Assembly (NCBI GenBank): GCA_903958915.1
Contig: CAJBVC010000916.1
Span: 1-20,410, forward strand
From: an uncultured beta proteobacterium
Lineage (GTDB): Bacteria > Pseudomonadota > Gammaproteobacteria > Burkholderiales > Burkholderiaceae_C
Direction: 5' to 3'
DNA: 20,410 nucleotides
Both the position numbers and the translations under genes were made by a program. Shown here in pieces: positions 1 through 7,540 of this stretch. Numbering within the stretch: position 1 is the first letter of the stretch; every line of letters starts with the position of its first letter. A model generated the notes under the pieces. The model was given only the letters and a program-made list of their open reading frames with translations. It was not told the origin of the DNA and did not search any database.

Positions 1-741
1 ATTTCTGAAGGTCCCTTCGGGGATGAAGCTGCTGTCGTAATCGCGTCCTCCATCAGCAGCTCCGTAGCCTGCAAAGTGCTTGACGCTCCCCAGAACCCGG
101 TTTGGCGTGCCCAGCTTAGGTCCCTGAAACCCAAGAACCTGGGCCCGAGCCATTGCTGCCCCGAGAAACGGATCTTCTCCTGCCCCCTCCACTATGCGAC
201 CCCAGCGCGCATCGCGTGCGATGTCAACCATGGGGCCGAATGTCCAATTGATCCCGGCAGCGGACGCTTCATGGGCGGCAATGGATTGGGCCCGCTCGAC
301 CAGCGCCGGATTCCAGCTTGCTGCCATGCCCAGTGGCACGGGGAAGACCGTCTTGTATCCATGAATCACATCAAATCCAAAGAGCATAGGAATCTTCAGC
401 CGACTCTCTTGCACGGCGATTCTTTGAAGACGTGCAATCAGCGCACTGTCCATCGTCCAGAGCACCGCGCCTGCACTGCCGTTTCGAATGAGTTCATCGG
501 CACTTTTTTCTTCGGCACCTAGCTGCGTGAGCTGCCCTACTTTTTCGGTCAAGGTCATCCGCTTGATCAAGGCAGTAGCGCGGCGCTGTACTGTGGCCTC
601 ATCCATGACAGCAGAGCTCAGCGGTGCTGCATGGGTCACTGCAACCAATCCGCCCAAGAACGCAGACATCAACCATTTGGTGTGTGCTCTTGTTGTATTG
701 ACTGTCGTTGTATCGAGCATGGTTTCAGCAACGTGTTTCAT
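1..741 (-). CDS. GH3 family beta-glucosidase, N-terminal part (cut by window edge)
   Basis: This is the first 247 codons of a GH3 glycosidase; the 3' end lies beyond the left edge. Such enzymes remove terminal beta-linked glucose from oligosaccharides, here probably in the periplasm. After an N-terminal export signal (hydrophobic run WLMSAFLGGLVAVTHA, cleavage likely before APLSS) come GH3 landmarks: RMTLTEKVGQL, PMLFGFDVIHGYKTVFP, GPMVDIARDARWGRIVEGAGEDP and the KHFAGYGAADGGRDY segment at about residues 225-239. The nucleophile Asp region is not reached. The ATG at 741 is preceded by an in-frame stop; the ATG at 720 is an alternative that gives a cleaner signal peptide. Neither has a clear Shine-Dalgarno. 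It follows the GH1 gene and a small lipoprotein ORF on the same strand, with a 15-base gap, so co-transcription is likely. BglX-like by motif; exact linkage preference is unknown. Confidence 0.93.
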   Translation of the reverse strand, partial: MKHVAETMLDTTTVNTTRAHTKWLMSAFLGGLVAVTHAAPLSSAVMDEATVQRRATALIKRMTLTEKVGQLTQLGAEEKSADELIRNGSAGAVLWTMDSALIARLQRIAVQESRLKIPMLFGFDVIHGYKTVFPVPLGMAASWNPALVERAQSIAAHEASAAGINWTFGPMVDIARDARWGRIVEGAGEDPFLGAAMARAQVLGFQGPKLGTPNRVLGSVKHFAGYGAADGGRDYDSSFIPEGTFRN

Positions 742-756
742 CGGTAATGGAGATGG

Positions 757-900
757 TTATGCATCCATGGCTGCTGGCGTTGTCGCATGTGTCGGCTTGT
801 CATCTTGTGCTGCGTCTGCGCCGCCGCATCCAATCAAGGCTACAGCGCTCAGCGACATCAACCACGCCATTACCCATGAATTGGTATTTGTTTCAAGCAT
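757..900 (-). CDS. small putative lipoprotein, 47 residues
   Basis: This short ORF lies between the two beta-glucosidase genes. Its ATG overlaps the GH1 stop in the string ATGCTTGA, an 8-base overlap typical of translational coupling, and a GGGG run lies about 9 bases upstream of the start. The protein starts MLETNTNSWVMAWLMSLS, has a hydrophobic stretch and then a lipobox LIGC with Cys25. A 22-residue polar tail rich in Asp, Thr and Ala ends in AAMDA. This is the layout of a small lipoprotein: signal peptide, lipidated Cys, short soluble tail. I do not recognise a family. It could be a tiny envelope lipoprotein, or the surviving leader of a decayed larger gene. The lipobox and the tight overlap make chance less likely, but no homology can be claimed. 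Confidence 0.5.
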   Translation of the reverse strand: MLETNTNSWVMAWLMSLSAVALIGCGGADAAQDDKPTHATTPAAMDA

Positions 901-2269
901 TTTTATGCCCCATACTCACTTCACCTTTGTGGCGTCCTATCATTTCACGGTACCAATGTGCACTGCGTTTGAGTGTGCGTTTCTGAGTTGAGTAGTCCAC
1001 GTGAACTAATCCAAAGCGCTTGGCATAGCCCGACTCCCATTCAAAGTTATCCATGAGGCTCCAGTAGAAATATCCGCGAATGTCAACGCCTGCTTGTCGC
1101 GCATTGGCTACGCTTTGCAGATGCATGCGTAGATACTCGATACGTGCTTGGTCTTCGACCTTTCCGTCGCGCAATACGTCGACGCATGCCATGCCGTTTT
1201 CTGTGATGAAGACAGGCGGGAGCTTGTAGTCGCGATTGACATCCTTCAACAGTTCGAAGAGCCCGTCCGGGTAGATTTCCCACCCCATGTCGGATTCACC
1301 AAGTACCTTAGGGGGAGGCACTTCCGGTTGACTGGCGCTTGCCCAAATTCGTGTGTAGTAGTTGATACCGAGGAAGTCAATGGGGGTATGGATGACTTCC
1401 ATGTCCCCAGCGCGAATGTCCGGATAGTGTGCGATGCCCGGGTCTTGCGGATAGACACCACGGAAGATCGGGTCCATAAACCAACGGACAAAGCTGCAGT
1501 ATTCAGTTTGTGCTTTGGCCCGATCGTGCGCACTATCAGTGGCCGCGCTCACGCTGGATTGATTCAGCACGATTCCGAATTGTGTGCGCACACCTGCCGC
1601 GCGCATAGCCTTCACTGCCAGGCCGTGCGACAGCAACAGGTGATGCGACACTTGTGCCGCCAGTTGAGGGTCACGATAACCCGGAGCGAATTTTCCGGTG
1701 AGGTTGCCCAGAACAGCCGTACACCATGGCTCGTTGTGAGTTGCCAGGCTCGTCAGACGATCTCCAAATTTCCTTCCGATGACTTCAGCATAATTTGCAA
1801 AATGCTCGGCTGTCGTACGCAGACCCCAACCGCCCTCTTCCTGTAAATGTTGCGGCAAGTCCCAGTGGTATAGCGTGCCATGCGGCTGCAGTCCACGCTC
1901 CAACATGCCGTCGATCAAGCGTTCGTAGAAGTCCAGTCCCTTAGGATTAAGAGCGCCGCGCCCCTGTGGCTGTACGCGCGGCCACGCAAATGAAAAGCGG
2001 TACGCGTCAACGCCCAATCCCTTGATCAGATCAAGATCTTCTTTCCAGAGGTGGTAGTGGTTACATGCGGTTTGACCACTGTCACCATTCAGAACTTTTC
2101 CGGACTGACGCGAAAAGACATCCCATATGGATTCTCCGCGTCCATCTTCTGACGCCGCTCCTTCGATTTGATAGGCACTCGTGGCAACTCCCCAGACAAA
2201 CTCCGGCCCCAAGGCTGACTGCATTTGCGCCTCGTTCATCTCTTCCACACTTAAGCCAGTCTTTTTCAT
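893..2269 (-). CDS. GH1 family beta-glucosidase
   Basis: A complete family 1 glycosidase of 458 residues, the usual length for a bacterial beta-glucosidase; it cleaves cellobiose-like or aryl beta-glucosides to glucose. FVWGVATSAYQIEGA opens the fold at residue 24. The acid/base Glu180 lies in THNEP (177-181), and the nucleophile Glu357 lies in ITENG (355-359). The C-terminal sugar-binding segment is WSLMDNFEWESGY (403-415). There is no signal peptide, so it is cytoplasmic, unlike the exported GH3 partner downstream. The annotated ATG has AGGA almost touching it; the ATG at residue 16, preceded by GAGG five bases away, is a credible alternative start. It is the first gene of a minus-strand unit with the small lipoprotein and GH3. 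Two LacI-type operators lie 80-125 bases upstream (2349-2360 and 2379-2394). Confidence 0.96.
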   Translation of the reverse strand: MKKTGLSVEEMNEAQMQSALGPEFVWGVATSAYQIEGAASEDGRGESIWDVFSRQSGKVLNGDSGQTACNHYHLWKEDLDLIKGLGVDAYRFSFAWPRVQPQGRGALNPKGLDFYERLIDGMLERGLQPHGTLYHWDLPQHLQEEGGWGLRTTAEHFANYAEVIGRKFGDRLTSLATHNEPWCTAVLGNLTGKFAPGYRDPQLAAQVSHHLLLSHGLAVKAMRAAGVRTQFGIVLNQSSVSAATDSAHDRAKAQTEYCSFVRWFMDPIFRGVYPQDPGIAHYPDIRAGDMEVIHTPIDFLGINYYTRIWASASQPEVPPPKVLGESDMGWEIYPDGLFELLKDVNRDYKLPPVFITENGMACVDVLRDGKVEDQARIEYLRMHLQSVANARQAGVDIRGYFYWSLMDNFEWESGYAKRFGLVHVDYSTQKRTLKRSAHWYREMIGRHKGEVSMGHKNA

Positions 2270-2348
2270 TTCCTAAGGGATTCCTCAAATGCGCCTCACG
2301 CTTGATGTCAAACGCCTGCACAGCAATTTCGACACATTCAACAAAATG

Positions 2349-2360
2349 GACAGCGCTGTC
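2349..2360. promoter_or_regulatory. LacI-type operator, gene-proximal copy before the GH1 gene
   Basis: GACAGCGCTGTC is a perfect 12-base palindrome with central CG, the usual centre of LacI-family operators. It lies 80 bases upstream of the GH1 start. Its centre is 32 bases from that of the second palindrome at 2379-2394. Confidence 0.7.
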
Positions 2361-2378
2361 ATATTCAATGAGGCGAAT

Positions 2379-2394
2379 TAGACAGCGGTGTCTA
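2379..2394. promoter_or_regulatory. LacI-type operator, distal copy before the GH1 gene
   Basis: TAGACAGCGGTGTCTA is a 16-base palindrome with one mismatched pair. With its flanks it matches the site at 19082-19097 at all but one position across about 21 bases, although that site lies 16.7 kb away before another gene set. Such long shared identity between two intergenic regions points to a common regulator, most simply the LacI protein encoded at 2491-3549. Confidence 0.75.
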
Positions 2395-2461
2395 TTTGAC
2401 TGGTATTGGGGTTTTCCCGATCTGTTGCTGCCAGCGCAATGTTCTTGAAATTGGCTGACTT

Positions 2462-2479
2462 GGCCAGGGCACTCTGGCC
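2462..2479. terminator. possible hairpin after the LacI gene
   Basis: GGCCAG and CTGGCC form a 6-base-pair stem around a 6-base loop, 12 bases beyond the stop of the LacI-family gene. An overlapping alternative pairing (AGGGC with GCCCT) also exists. No run of T follows on the minus strand, so a true intrinsic terminator is doubtful; it may only mark the 3' end of the regulator transcript. Confidence 0.25.
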
Positions 2480-2490
2480 CTCCGGGCTAT

Positions 2491-3549
2491 TCAGCGTTTC
2501 GCAGGTTTACCCGTTGACATACGAATAACGAGTTCATGCTCAAGCACCCGATGCTCTGATTCAATTGATTCCTCTGGAGCATCCTCCTGGGACTTTCCAG
2601 TTCCGATCAACATCTCAACTGCCATGCGTGCCATTTCATAAGTAGGCTGACTTACCGTAGTCAATTGTGGCCACACCAGTTTGGCTGCGGGAGAGTCATC
2701 GAAACCAGCAATGGATAGCGCTTTGGGCACATCAAGGCCGATGCTTTGTGCACCAGCAAGTACACCCAACGCCATCTCATCATTACTGGCAAATATGGCC
2801 GTCGGTCGATTCCTCGTCCCTAGAATTTTGTGGGCAGCCTCGACACCCGACTGAAACTTGAAGTCACCTGTGTAGACGAAGTCTTTGTTTACCGTGAGTC
2901 CGCGGGACTTCATGGCTCGCACGTATCCCTTGTAGCGTAGCGCAGAGGCTGCCTGATCTGCTGGGCCTTTGACAAATGCGATTTCTTTGTGGCCTAGATC
3001 GACAAGGTGAAGGGTGATTTCTTCAGCGGCCAATACATCGTCCATGCGAACACTGGGAATCCCTTCCCGTTCACGTGCCGGCGACATCAGCACGCAGGGG
3101 GTTCCGCTGTCGCGGAGTGCTTTGAGTACATGCGGGTTGTCACAAAGTGGCGGTGTAAGAATCATGCCGTCGGGCCGCAATGCGCTGACCATGTGGTCGA
3201 CTTGTTGGGCCAGGTCCGGAGCATCATCGCGGAGAGATTCGACAACCAGGTGGTAACCCGATTCGCGGCAACGCAAGGTCGCACCCTGTTGCACGCCACT
3301 TACAAACGCTGCGCTGGGATCGTAATAAAGTAGCCCGATCAGAAACGAGCGCGCTCCGGCCAGACTTCGTGCACTAAGTTTCGGACGGTATTTCATTTCC
3401 CCAACGACTTTGAGCACATGCTCCCTGGTAGAGCTATGGACCCCGGTCTCCCGATTCATTACTCGGGACACCGTTTTAATTGAGACTCCGGCCACACGTG
3501 CCACATCCGTGATGGTTGGGGAAGAATTTGCTCGGTCGTTTATTGCCAT
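2491..3549 (-). CDS. LacI-family transcriptional regulator
   Basis: A 352-residue regulator of normal LacI/GalR length. The N-terminal helix-turn-helix is at residues 11-32 (TITDVARVAGVSIKTVSRVMN), followed by the hinge YRPKLSARSLAG (54-65) and a periplasmic-binding-protein-like effector domain that starts at IGLLYYDPS. Effector-domain landmarks include AIFASNDEMALGVL and the AGFDDSPAAKLVWPQLTTVSQP segment typical of sugar-responsive members. Family knowledge: such proteins usually repress transport and catabolic genes and are released by a sugar or sugar phosphate. It sits between the GH1 unit and the divergent MFS-glucokinase unit. The matching operators before both units and at 19.05-19.10 kb suggest it controls the whole locus. 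The effector cannot be read from sequence; glucose, cellobiose or a glucuronate-containing disaccharide are candidates. Confidence 0.93.
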   Translation of the reverse strand: MAINDRANSSPTITDVARVAGVSIKTVSRVMNRETGVHSSTREHVLKVVGEMKYRPKLSARSLAGARSFLIGLLYYDPSAAFVSGVQQGATLRCRESGYHLVVESLRDDAPDLAQQVDHMVSALRPDGMILTPPLCDNPHVLKALRDSGTPCVLMSPAREREGIPSVRMDDVLAAEEITLHLVDLGHKEIAFVKGPADQAASALRYKGYVRAMKSRGLTVNKDFVYTGDFKFQSGVEAAHKILGTRNRPTAIFASNDEMALGVLAGAQSIGLDVPKALSIAGFDDSPAAKLVWPQLTTVSQPTYEMARMAVEMLIGTGKSQEDAPEESIESEHRVLEHELVIRMSTGKPAKR

Positions 3550-3659
3550 GGTTTGTCGAAAGGTCTGTTGAAGGCCGATGAACAGCCATTGTCGTCCCGA
3601 ATTCAGACGCCAAGCATAGTCGAAGGTAAACGCCCTAACTGGTATCGGTATTTCACCTA

Positions 3660-3688
3660 ATGACAGCGTTGTCAGTTTTCAGTATGAT
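3660..3688 (+). promoter_or_regulatory. sigma-70 promoter with overlapping LacI-type operator
   Basis: ATGACA (3660-3665), a 17-base spacer and TATGAT (3683-3688) form a good sigma-70 promoter for the plus-strand MFS-glucokinase-MATE unit. The palindrome TGACAGCGTTGTCA (3661-3674, one mismatched pair) covers the -35 box and the start of the spacer, so repressor binding would block polymerase. The expected transcript start is near 3695. The ATG at 3660, which begins the longest open frame, is therefore inside the -35 element and is not a translation start. Confidence 0.7.
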
Positions 3689-3745
3689 GCCCGCAAAATC
3701 ATCAGCCGGGATGTCCGTGTGCAGCGAGACGCCCAGCTACATTGC

Positions 3746-3750
3746 AGGAG
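3746..3750 (+). promoter_or_regulatory. ribosome binding site that decides the MFS start
   Basis: AGGAG lies eight bases before the GTG at 3759. It fixes the MFS start downstream of the promoter, and the encoded protein then begins in the usual way for the family, a few residues before FAWVPTAYLAEGIPF. Confidence 0.7.
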
Positions 3751-3758
3751 ACATCATT

Positions 3759-5090
3759 GTGAACAGCCCCTCGGCAAACCGATCCCCCTTCGCATGGGTT
3801 CCTACCGCATATCTGGCCGAGGGCATTCCGTTTGCCATGGTCATCTGGGTTGCAGGCACCCTGTTCAAAGACCTCGGGCATAGCGACAGCGAAATTACGC
3901 TGTCCACAGCGAGCATTGGCATTATGTGGTCGCTTAAGCCACTCTATGCAGGCTTTCTGGATATGTTCAAGACCAAACGCTTCTGGGTCATTGCCATGCA
4001 GTTGGTGATGGCAGCGTTGCTGGGCTTGTGGGCCTCATCACTAGCATTAACCAACTACTTTGTTGTAGTCATTCTGCTTCTTTGGCTTCTGGCCTTCGCA
4101 TCAGCTACGCAGGACATTTGCATTGATGGCGTTTACATCACCAGTCTGGGTGCGTCTGATCAGGGCAAGTTCATGGGGATACAAGGCGCCTTCTGGAATG
4201 CCGGCCGCATTTTTGCGACAGCTGCAATTGTCGGCATCGCAAGTCTTCTGCAAAGAAATGGCATGGACGCGCGTGCTGCCTGGGCAACAGCATTGGGGGT
4301 CAGCATGGGTGCGATGGCACTCTTGGCGATTTATCACTCATTTGTATTGCCTCCTGGCTCGCGATCCGAACGACCGGCTACCGCATTGGCAGTAGCGCTC
4401 ACTTTCAGAGACCAGTTTCTGGATTTTCTGCAAAAGCCTCACTTGCTCGGAATGCTCACGTTTGTTTTTCTATATCGACTTGGTGAAGGATTTCTGCTCC
4501 TGGAAGCACCGCTCTTTATGCAGGGGCAAGTGAGCAATGGGGGACTGGGCATGTGTGCAACCTCTGCAGTCAGCGCAGCTTGCCCCCACTTGCTTGAAAG
4601 CAAAGCACTCATTGATGGCCTCATAAGCACGGTAGTCAGTCTTGCCTTCGGCCTGTTGGGTGGAATCTTTGCGGGGAGATATGGATTGAACCGCAAAACA
4701 CTTGTCTTTATGGCTGTCTGCCTGAATTTGCCTCACATCACCTTCTACATTTTGAGCTGTATGGTATCCCCGGATGCTCCGGTCTCTCTATCGGTAATTG
4801 CCACGCTGGTGACCATCGAGAAGGCTGGATACTCATTTGGATTTGTTGCGAACATGCTCTACATGATGCAACAAATTTCGCCTGGAAAGTACCACATGAC
4901 GCACTATGCCTATTGCACCGCAATCATGAACCTGACGCTAATACCCACTCAGATGGCCAGCGGAGTTCTTGCAGACCACCTCGGCTTTCAAACGTTTTTC
5001 CTGGTCGTCATGGCAGCGTCGATACCCTCGGTGATTGGTGCCTACTTTGCTCCCTTTCCAAACAAGGTCGACAGCTCATCAAAACACTAA
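3759..5090 (+). CDS. MFS transporter (AmpG/PAT-like carrier)
   Basis: A multi-spanning inner-membrane carrier of 443 residues when started at the GTG at 3759. The longer open frame from 3660 would start inside the promoter and is rejected. The opening (WVPTAYLAEGIPFAMVIWVAGTLFKDLG, followed by an IKPL-like segment SLKPLYAGFLDMFKTKRFW) matches the AmpG/PAT-like MFS group. Members of this group often sit in sugar clusters and carry oligosaccharide, muropeptide or amino-sugar substrates. About twelve hydrophobic helices can be traced. A charged cytoplasmic loop of about 25 residues follows helix six. The central loop between helices seven and eight is longer than usual and carries several Cys residues (MCATSAVSAACPHLLESK). 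It is first in a unit with glucokinase and MATE genes. The likely substrate is a glucose- or glucuronate-containing oligosaccharide; this is inferred from context only. Confidence 0.85.
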   Translation: MNSPSANRSPFAWVPTAYLAEGIPFAMVIWVAGTLFKDLGHSDSEITLSTASIGIMWSLKPLYAGFLDMFKTKRFWVIAMQLVMAALLGLWASSLALTNYFVVVILLLWLLAFASATQDICIDGVYITSLGASDQGKFMGIQGAFWNAGRIFATAAIVGIASLLQRNGMDARAAWATALGVSMGAMALLAIYHSFVLPPGSRSERPATALAVALTFRDQFLDFLQKPHLLGMLTFVFLYRLGEGFLLLEAPLFMQGQVSNGGLGMCATSAVSAACPHLLESKALIDGLISTVVSLAFGLLGGIFAGRYGLNRKTLVFMAVCLNLPHITFYILSCMVSPDAPVSLSVIATLVTIEKAGYSFGFVANMLYMMQQISPGKYHMTHYAYCTAIMNLTLIPTQMASGVLADHLGFQTFFLVVMAASIPSVIGAYFAPFPNKVDSSSKH

Positions 5091-5117
5091 CGCCGATTGT
5101 CCGGCAGCGACAAACCT

Positions 5118-6095
5118 ATGAACACAAGTTTCCCCCGCTTGCTCGGAGATATAGGCGGCACCAATGCACGCTGGGCTTGGCAATCAAGCGCAGAAGCACC
5201 TTTGCAGGATGTAGCCGTGCTTTCATGTGCAGAAAACTCCAGCCTGCTTGAGTCAGCATCCCACTACCTTGATCTCCACGGTTTGGGACAACCTGCTGCG
5301 GCCAGCCTGGGAGTCGCAACTGCAATTAGCGGTGACACTGTCAGATTTACCAACAGCAATTGGTCATTCTCTATTGCAGAACTCAAAGGACACTTGCAGA
5401 TCGATCAATGTGTAGTCATCAATGACTTCACTGCACTGGCATTGAGTTTGCCGGCACTCACCGAGCACGATCTTCTGCGAATTGGCGGACGCGACGCAAA
5501 GCCTGCAGCACCAATCGCCTTGCTCGGACCAGGCACCGGTCTGGGTGTCTCCGGCCTGATTCCTGACAGACGTGGAGACTACGTAGCCCTAAGCGGCGAA
5601 GGTGGCCATGTAACGCTAGCGGCCAGTGATGCAAATGAAGCCGATGTTCTGAAAGAATTGCGTAGTCAGTTTGGACATGTGAGTGCCGAAAGAGTTCTGT
5701 CCGGTTCCGGTTTGATTCACCTTTACAACGCAGTGTGCAAGGTTAACGGCGTATCTGCTACAGCTCTTAATCCACAACAATTCAGTGACCTTGCCATCGG
5801 TCAGACTGATCTCCACTGCGGCCAGACTGTCCAAATCTTTGCCAGCTTCCTCGGAAATGTGGCTGGCAACCTCGCACTTTCACTGGGAGCCACTGGCGGT
5901 GTCTATATTGGAGGAGGTGTAGTACCCCGCTTAGGTACCGCCTTCGATAGAAATATATTTCGCAACAGTTTTGAGGCCAAGGGACGTTTCTCTTCCTATC
6001 TGGAATGCATCCCCTGCTGGCTTATTACTGCGCCTACTCCCGCACTATTGGGCGCATCGCGCGCCCTCGATCTGCATGTTCATGCGCGGCAATGA
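5118..6095 (+). CDS. glk: glucokinase (Glk family)
   Basis: A 325-residue ATP-dependent glucokinase of the bacterial Glk family, close to the E. coli length, which makes glucose 6-phosphate in the cytoplasm. The phosphate-binding loop LLGDIGGTNARWAW is at residues 8-21. The catalytic Asp103 lies in INDFTALALSLPAL, and LGPGTGLGVSGL (136-147) and SGEGGHVTLAASD (159-171) follow. The C-terminal GGVYIGGGVVPRLG motif completes the set. I chose the ATG at 5118; a TTG at 5097 would add seven residues with no family support. The gene starts 27 bases after the MFS stop, so the two are very likely co-transcribed. In context it phosphorylates glucose released by the GH1 and GH3 beta-glucosidases, whose unit carries matching operators. 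Confidence 0.95.
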   Translation: MNTSFPRLLGDIGGTNARWAWQSSAEAPLQDVAVLSCAENSSLLESASHYLDLHGLGQPAAASLGVATAISGDTVRFTNSNWSFSIAELKGHLQIDQCVVINDFTALALSLPALTEHDLLRIGGRDAKPAAPIALLGPGTGLGVSGLIPDRRGDYVALSGEGGHVTLAASDANEADVLKELRSQFGHVSAERVLSGSGLIHLYNAVCKVNGVSATALNPQQFSDLAIGQTDLHCGQTVQIFASFLGNVAGNLALSLGATGGVYIGGGVVPRLGTAFDRNIFRNSFEAKGRFSSYLECIPCWLITAPTPALLGASRALDLHVHARQ

Positions 6096-6163
6096 AAAGA
6101 TAGAACTAGGGTAGGCTCCTCAACCCCATTCAGACGCTTCAAAAATCCACTGTAAGCACTCCG

Positions 6164-7525
6164 ATGTATAGGAAACCTGCAGGCCTGCTTTCTGTGACCT
6201 GGCCACTGCTCACAGATCTGGTTCTGGGACTCACAGTCGGCCTTGCCGGGTTATGGCTCGCTTCCCAGGAGTCGGATGCTGCGGCTGCTGCTTTTACCCT
6301 GGCGAATCACGTCCAAGCGTCGCTGTTTCTGTTGTTCCGGATTGTCAGCATGGGCGTCAGTGTGGTGATCACACAAAATCTGGGCTCTGGAAATCATGCA
6401 TCTGCCCATGATACAGCGCGTGCTGCACTCGGCGCAAGCACATGGTTGGGGCTATTTTCCGGCATCATCGTCGCGCTGTGGCCCGGTTCCCTGCTCCTTG
6501 CATTGAACGCGCCATCGGATGTACTGCCTTTGGCGGTACCGTTTCTTCGCATTCTTGCCATTGCGTTGGCTCTTGATGCACTGAACGCAACCATGGGCGC
6601 TGTCATGCGCGCGCACATGCATACTCGCGACACACTACTCAACATGGCGATCATGCACAGCCTGCACCTGACTGTGTGCCTGCTATTGATGTATGGCGCA
6701 GGCCCCATTCAGGCGATGGGCCTGGCCGGATTCGCCATTGCAGCTGCTGTAAGCCGCATGTTTGCTGTCGTCTTCCACTTGTTCTTATGGCGCTGGCGAT
6801 TGCATCTGATTCCCCAGATCCGAGACTGGTGGCAAGTGAAGTGGGAACTACTAACGCCCGTCTTGCATATTGGACTTCCTGGGGCTGCTGAAAATATTGC
6901 GTATCGGCTGGCTCTACTTTCCACGGTTGCAATGGTGGCGCACATGGGTACAGATGCACTGGCTGAACACGGCTACACCATGCAAATCATGTTCTTTATA
7001 CTGGTCTTCAGCCTTTCCGTTGGATTTGGCAGTGAGATACTGGTTGGCCACCTGATTGGGGCACGCGCCTTGCACAAGGCCCACCGCTTGGTGGTAAAGA
7101 GTGTTCGTCTTGGACTCCTGGTCTCCTTCGGAATGGCACTGGTTGCAGTCCTGTGTGGCCACTGGGCGTTGTCCTTCTTTACATCGGACCTTCGCATCAT
7201 TGAAGTCTGCATTCAGTTGCTCTGGATCACAGTGCTGCTCGAGCCGGGTCGGGCCCTGAATCTGATTGTCATTAACGCGCTGCGCGCCACTGGCGACGCA
7301 CGCTTCCCTGTCATTGCCGGAACGGCATCAATGATTTTTGTGATGTCCGGTGGCTCATGGTTGCTTGGTGTTCATTTCGAATTGGGCCTCCCAGGAATAT
7401 GGATAGCCTACACATTGGACGAGTGGACCCGAGGTCTCATCATGTGTGCGCGCTGGTGGGGCCGTGGGTGGATTCCGGCTGCACGCAGAACCCATCGACG
7501 TCTCATTCAGCAGCGTGAACACTAA
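6164..7525 (+). CDS. MATE family efflux transporter
   Basis: A 453-residue inner-membrane protein with about twelve hydrophobic helices and the two-lobe layout of MATE (MatE) exporters: an early segment LANHVQASLFLLFRIVSMGVSVVITQNLGSG, and a matching second-half segment LAEHGYTMQIMFFILVFSLSVGFGSEILVGHLIGA. The repeated pattern of a helix followed by Gly-rich Q-x-LG or G-H-LIGA turns is typical. MATE proteins expel organic compounds using Na+ or H+ gradients. It starts 68 bases after glk with no clear separate promoter and ends 15 bases before the convergent KDG kinase stop, so it is the last gene of its unit. No clear Shine-Dalgarno precedes the ATG at 6164. Its role in a sugar locus is not obvious: export of a toxic aglycone or a sugar-derived intermediate is possible. 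Confidence 0.87.
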   Translation: MYRKPAGLLSVTWPLLTDLVLGLTVGLAGLWLASQESDAAAAAFTLANHVQASLFLLFRIVSMGVSVVITQNLGSGNHASAHDTARAALGASTWLGLFSGIIVALWPGSLLLALNAPSDVLPLAVPFLRILAIALALDALNATMGAVMRAHMHTRDTLLNMAIMHSLHLTVCLLLMYGAGPIQAMGLAGFAIAAAVSRMFAVVFHLFLWRWRLHLIPQIRDWWQVKWELLTPVLHIGLPGAAENIAYRLALLSTVAMVAHMGTDALAEHGYTMQIMFFILVFSLSVGFGSEILVGHLIGARALHKAHRLVVKSVRLGLLVSFGMALVAVLCGHWALSFFTSDLRIIEVCIQLLWITVLLEPGRALNLIVINALRATGDARFPVIAGTASMIFVMSGGSWLLGVHFELGLPGIWIAYTLDEWTRGLIMCARWWGRGWIPAARRTHRRLIQQREH

Positions 7526-7540
7526 GTCAGGTGCGGAAGA

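Noticed and set aside
76..522. Open frame of 148 codons on the plus strand.
   Set aside because: It lies opposite the clearly recognisable GH3 coding sequence and has no family resemblance.
1148..1846. Open frame of 232 codons on the plus strand.
   Set aside because: It is the antisense shadow of the GH1 gene, whose catalytic motifs are intact on the minus strand.
3580..3593. AACAGCCATTGTC between the LacI gene and the MFS promoter, a possible second operator of that unit.
   Set aside because: It has one extra central base, lacks the central CG, and its spacing from 3661-3674 does not match the other pairs.
5334..5344. TGACACTGTCA palindrome inside glk, resembling the operator half-sites.
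   Set aside because: The half-sites are separated by one base rather than four, it lacks the central CG, and it lies in coding sequence.
7526..7540. Possible bidirectional terminator between the convergent MATE and KDG kinase genes.
   Set aside because: The 15-base gap holds no stem-loop or T-run; termination signals, if any, must lie inside the neighbouring genes.
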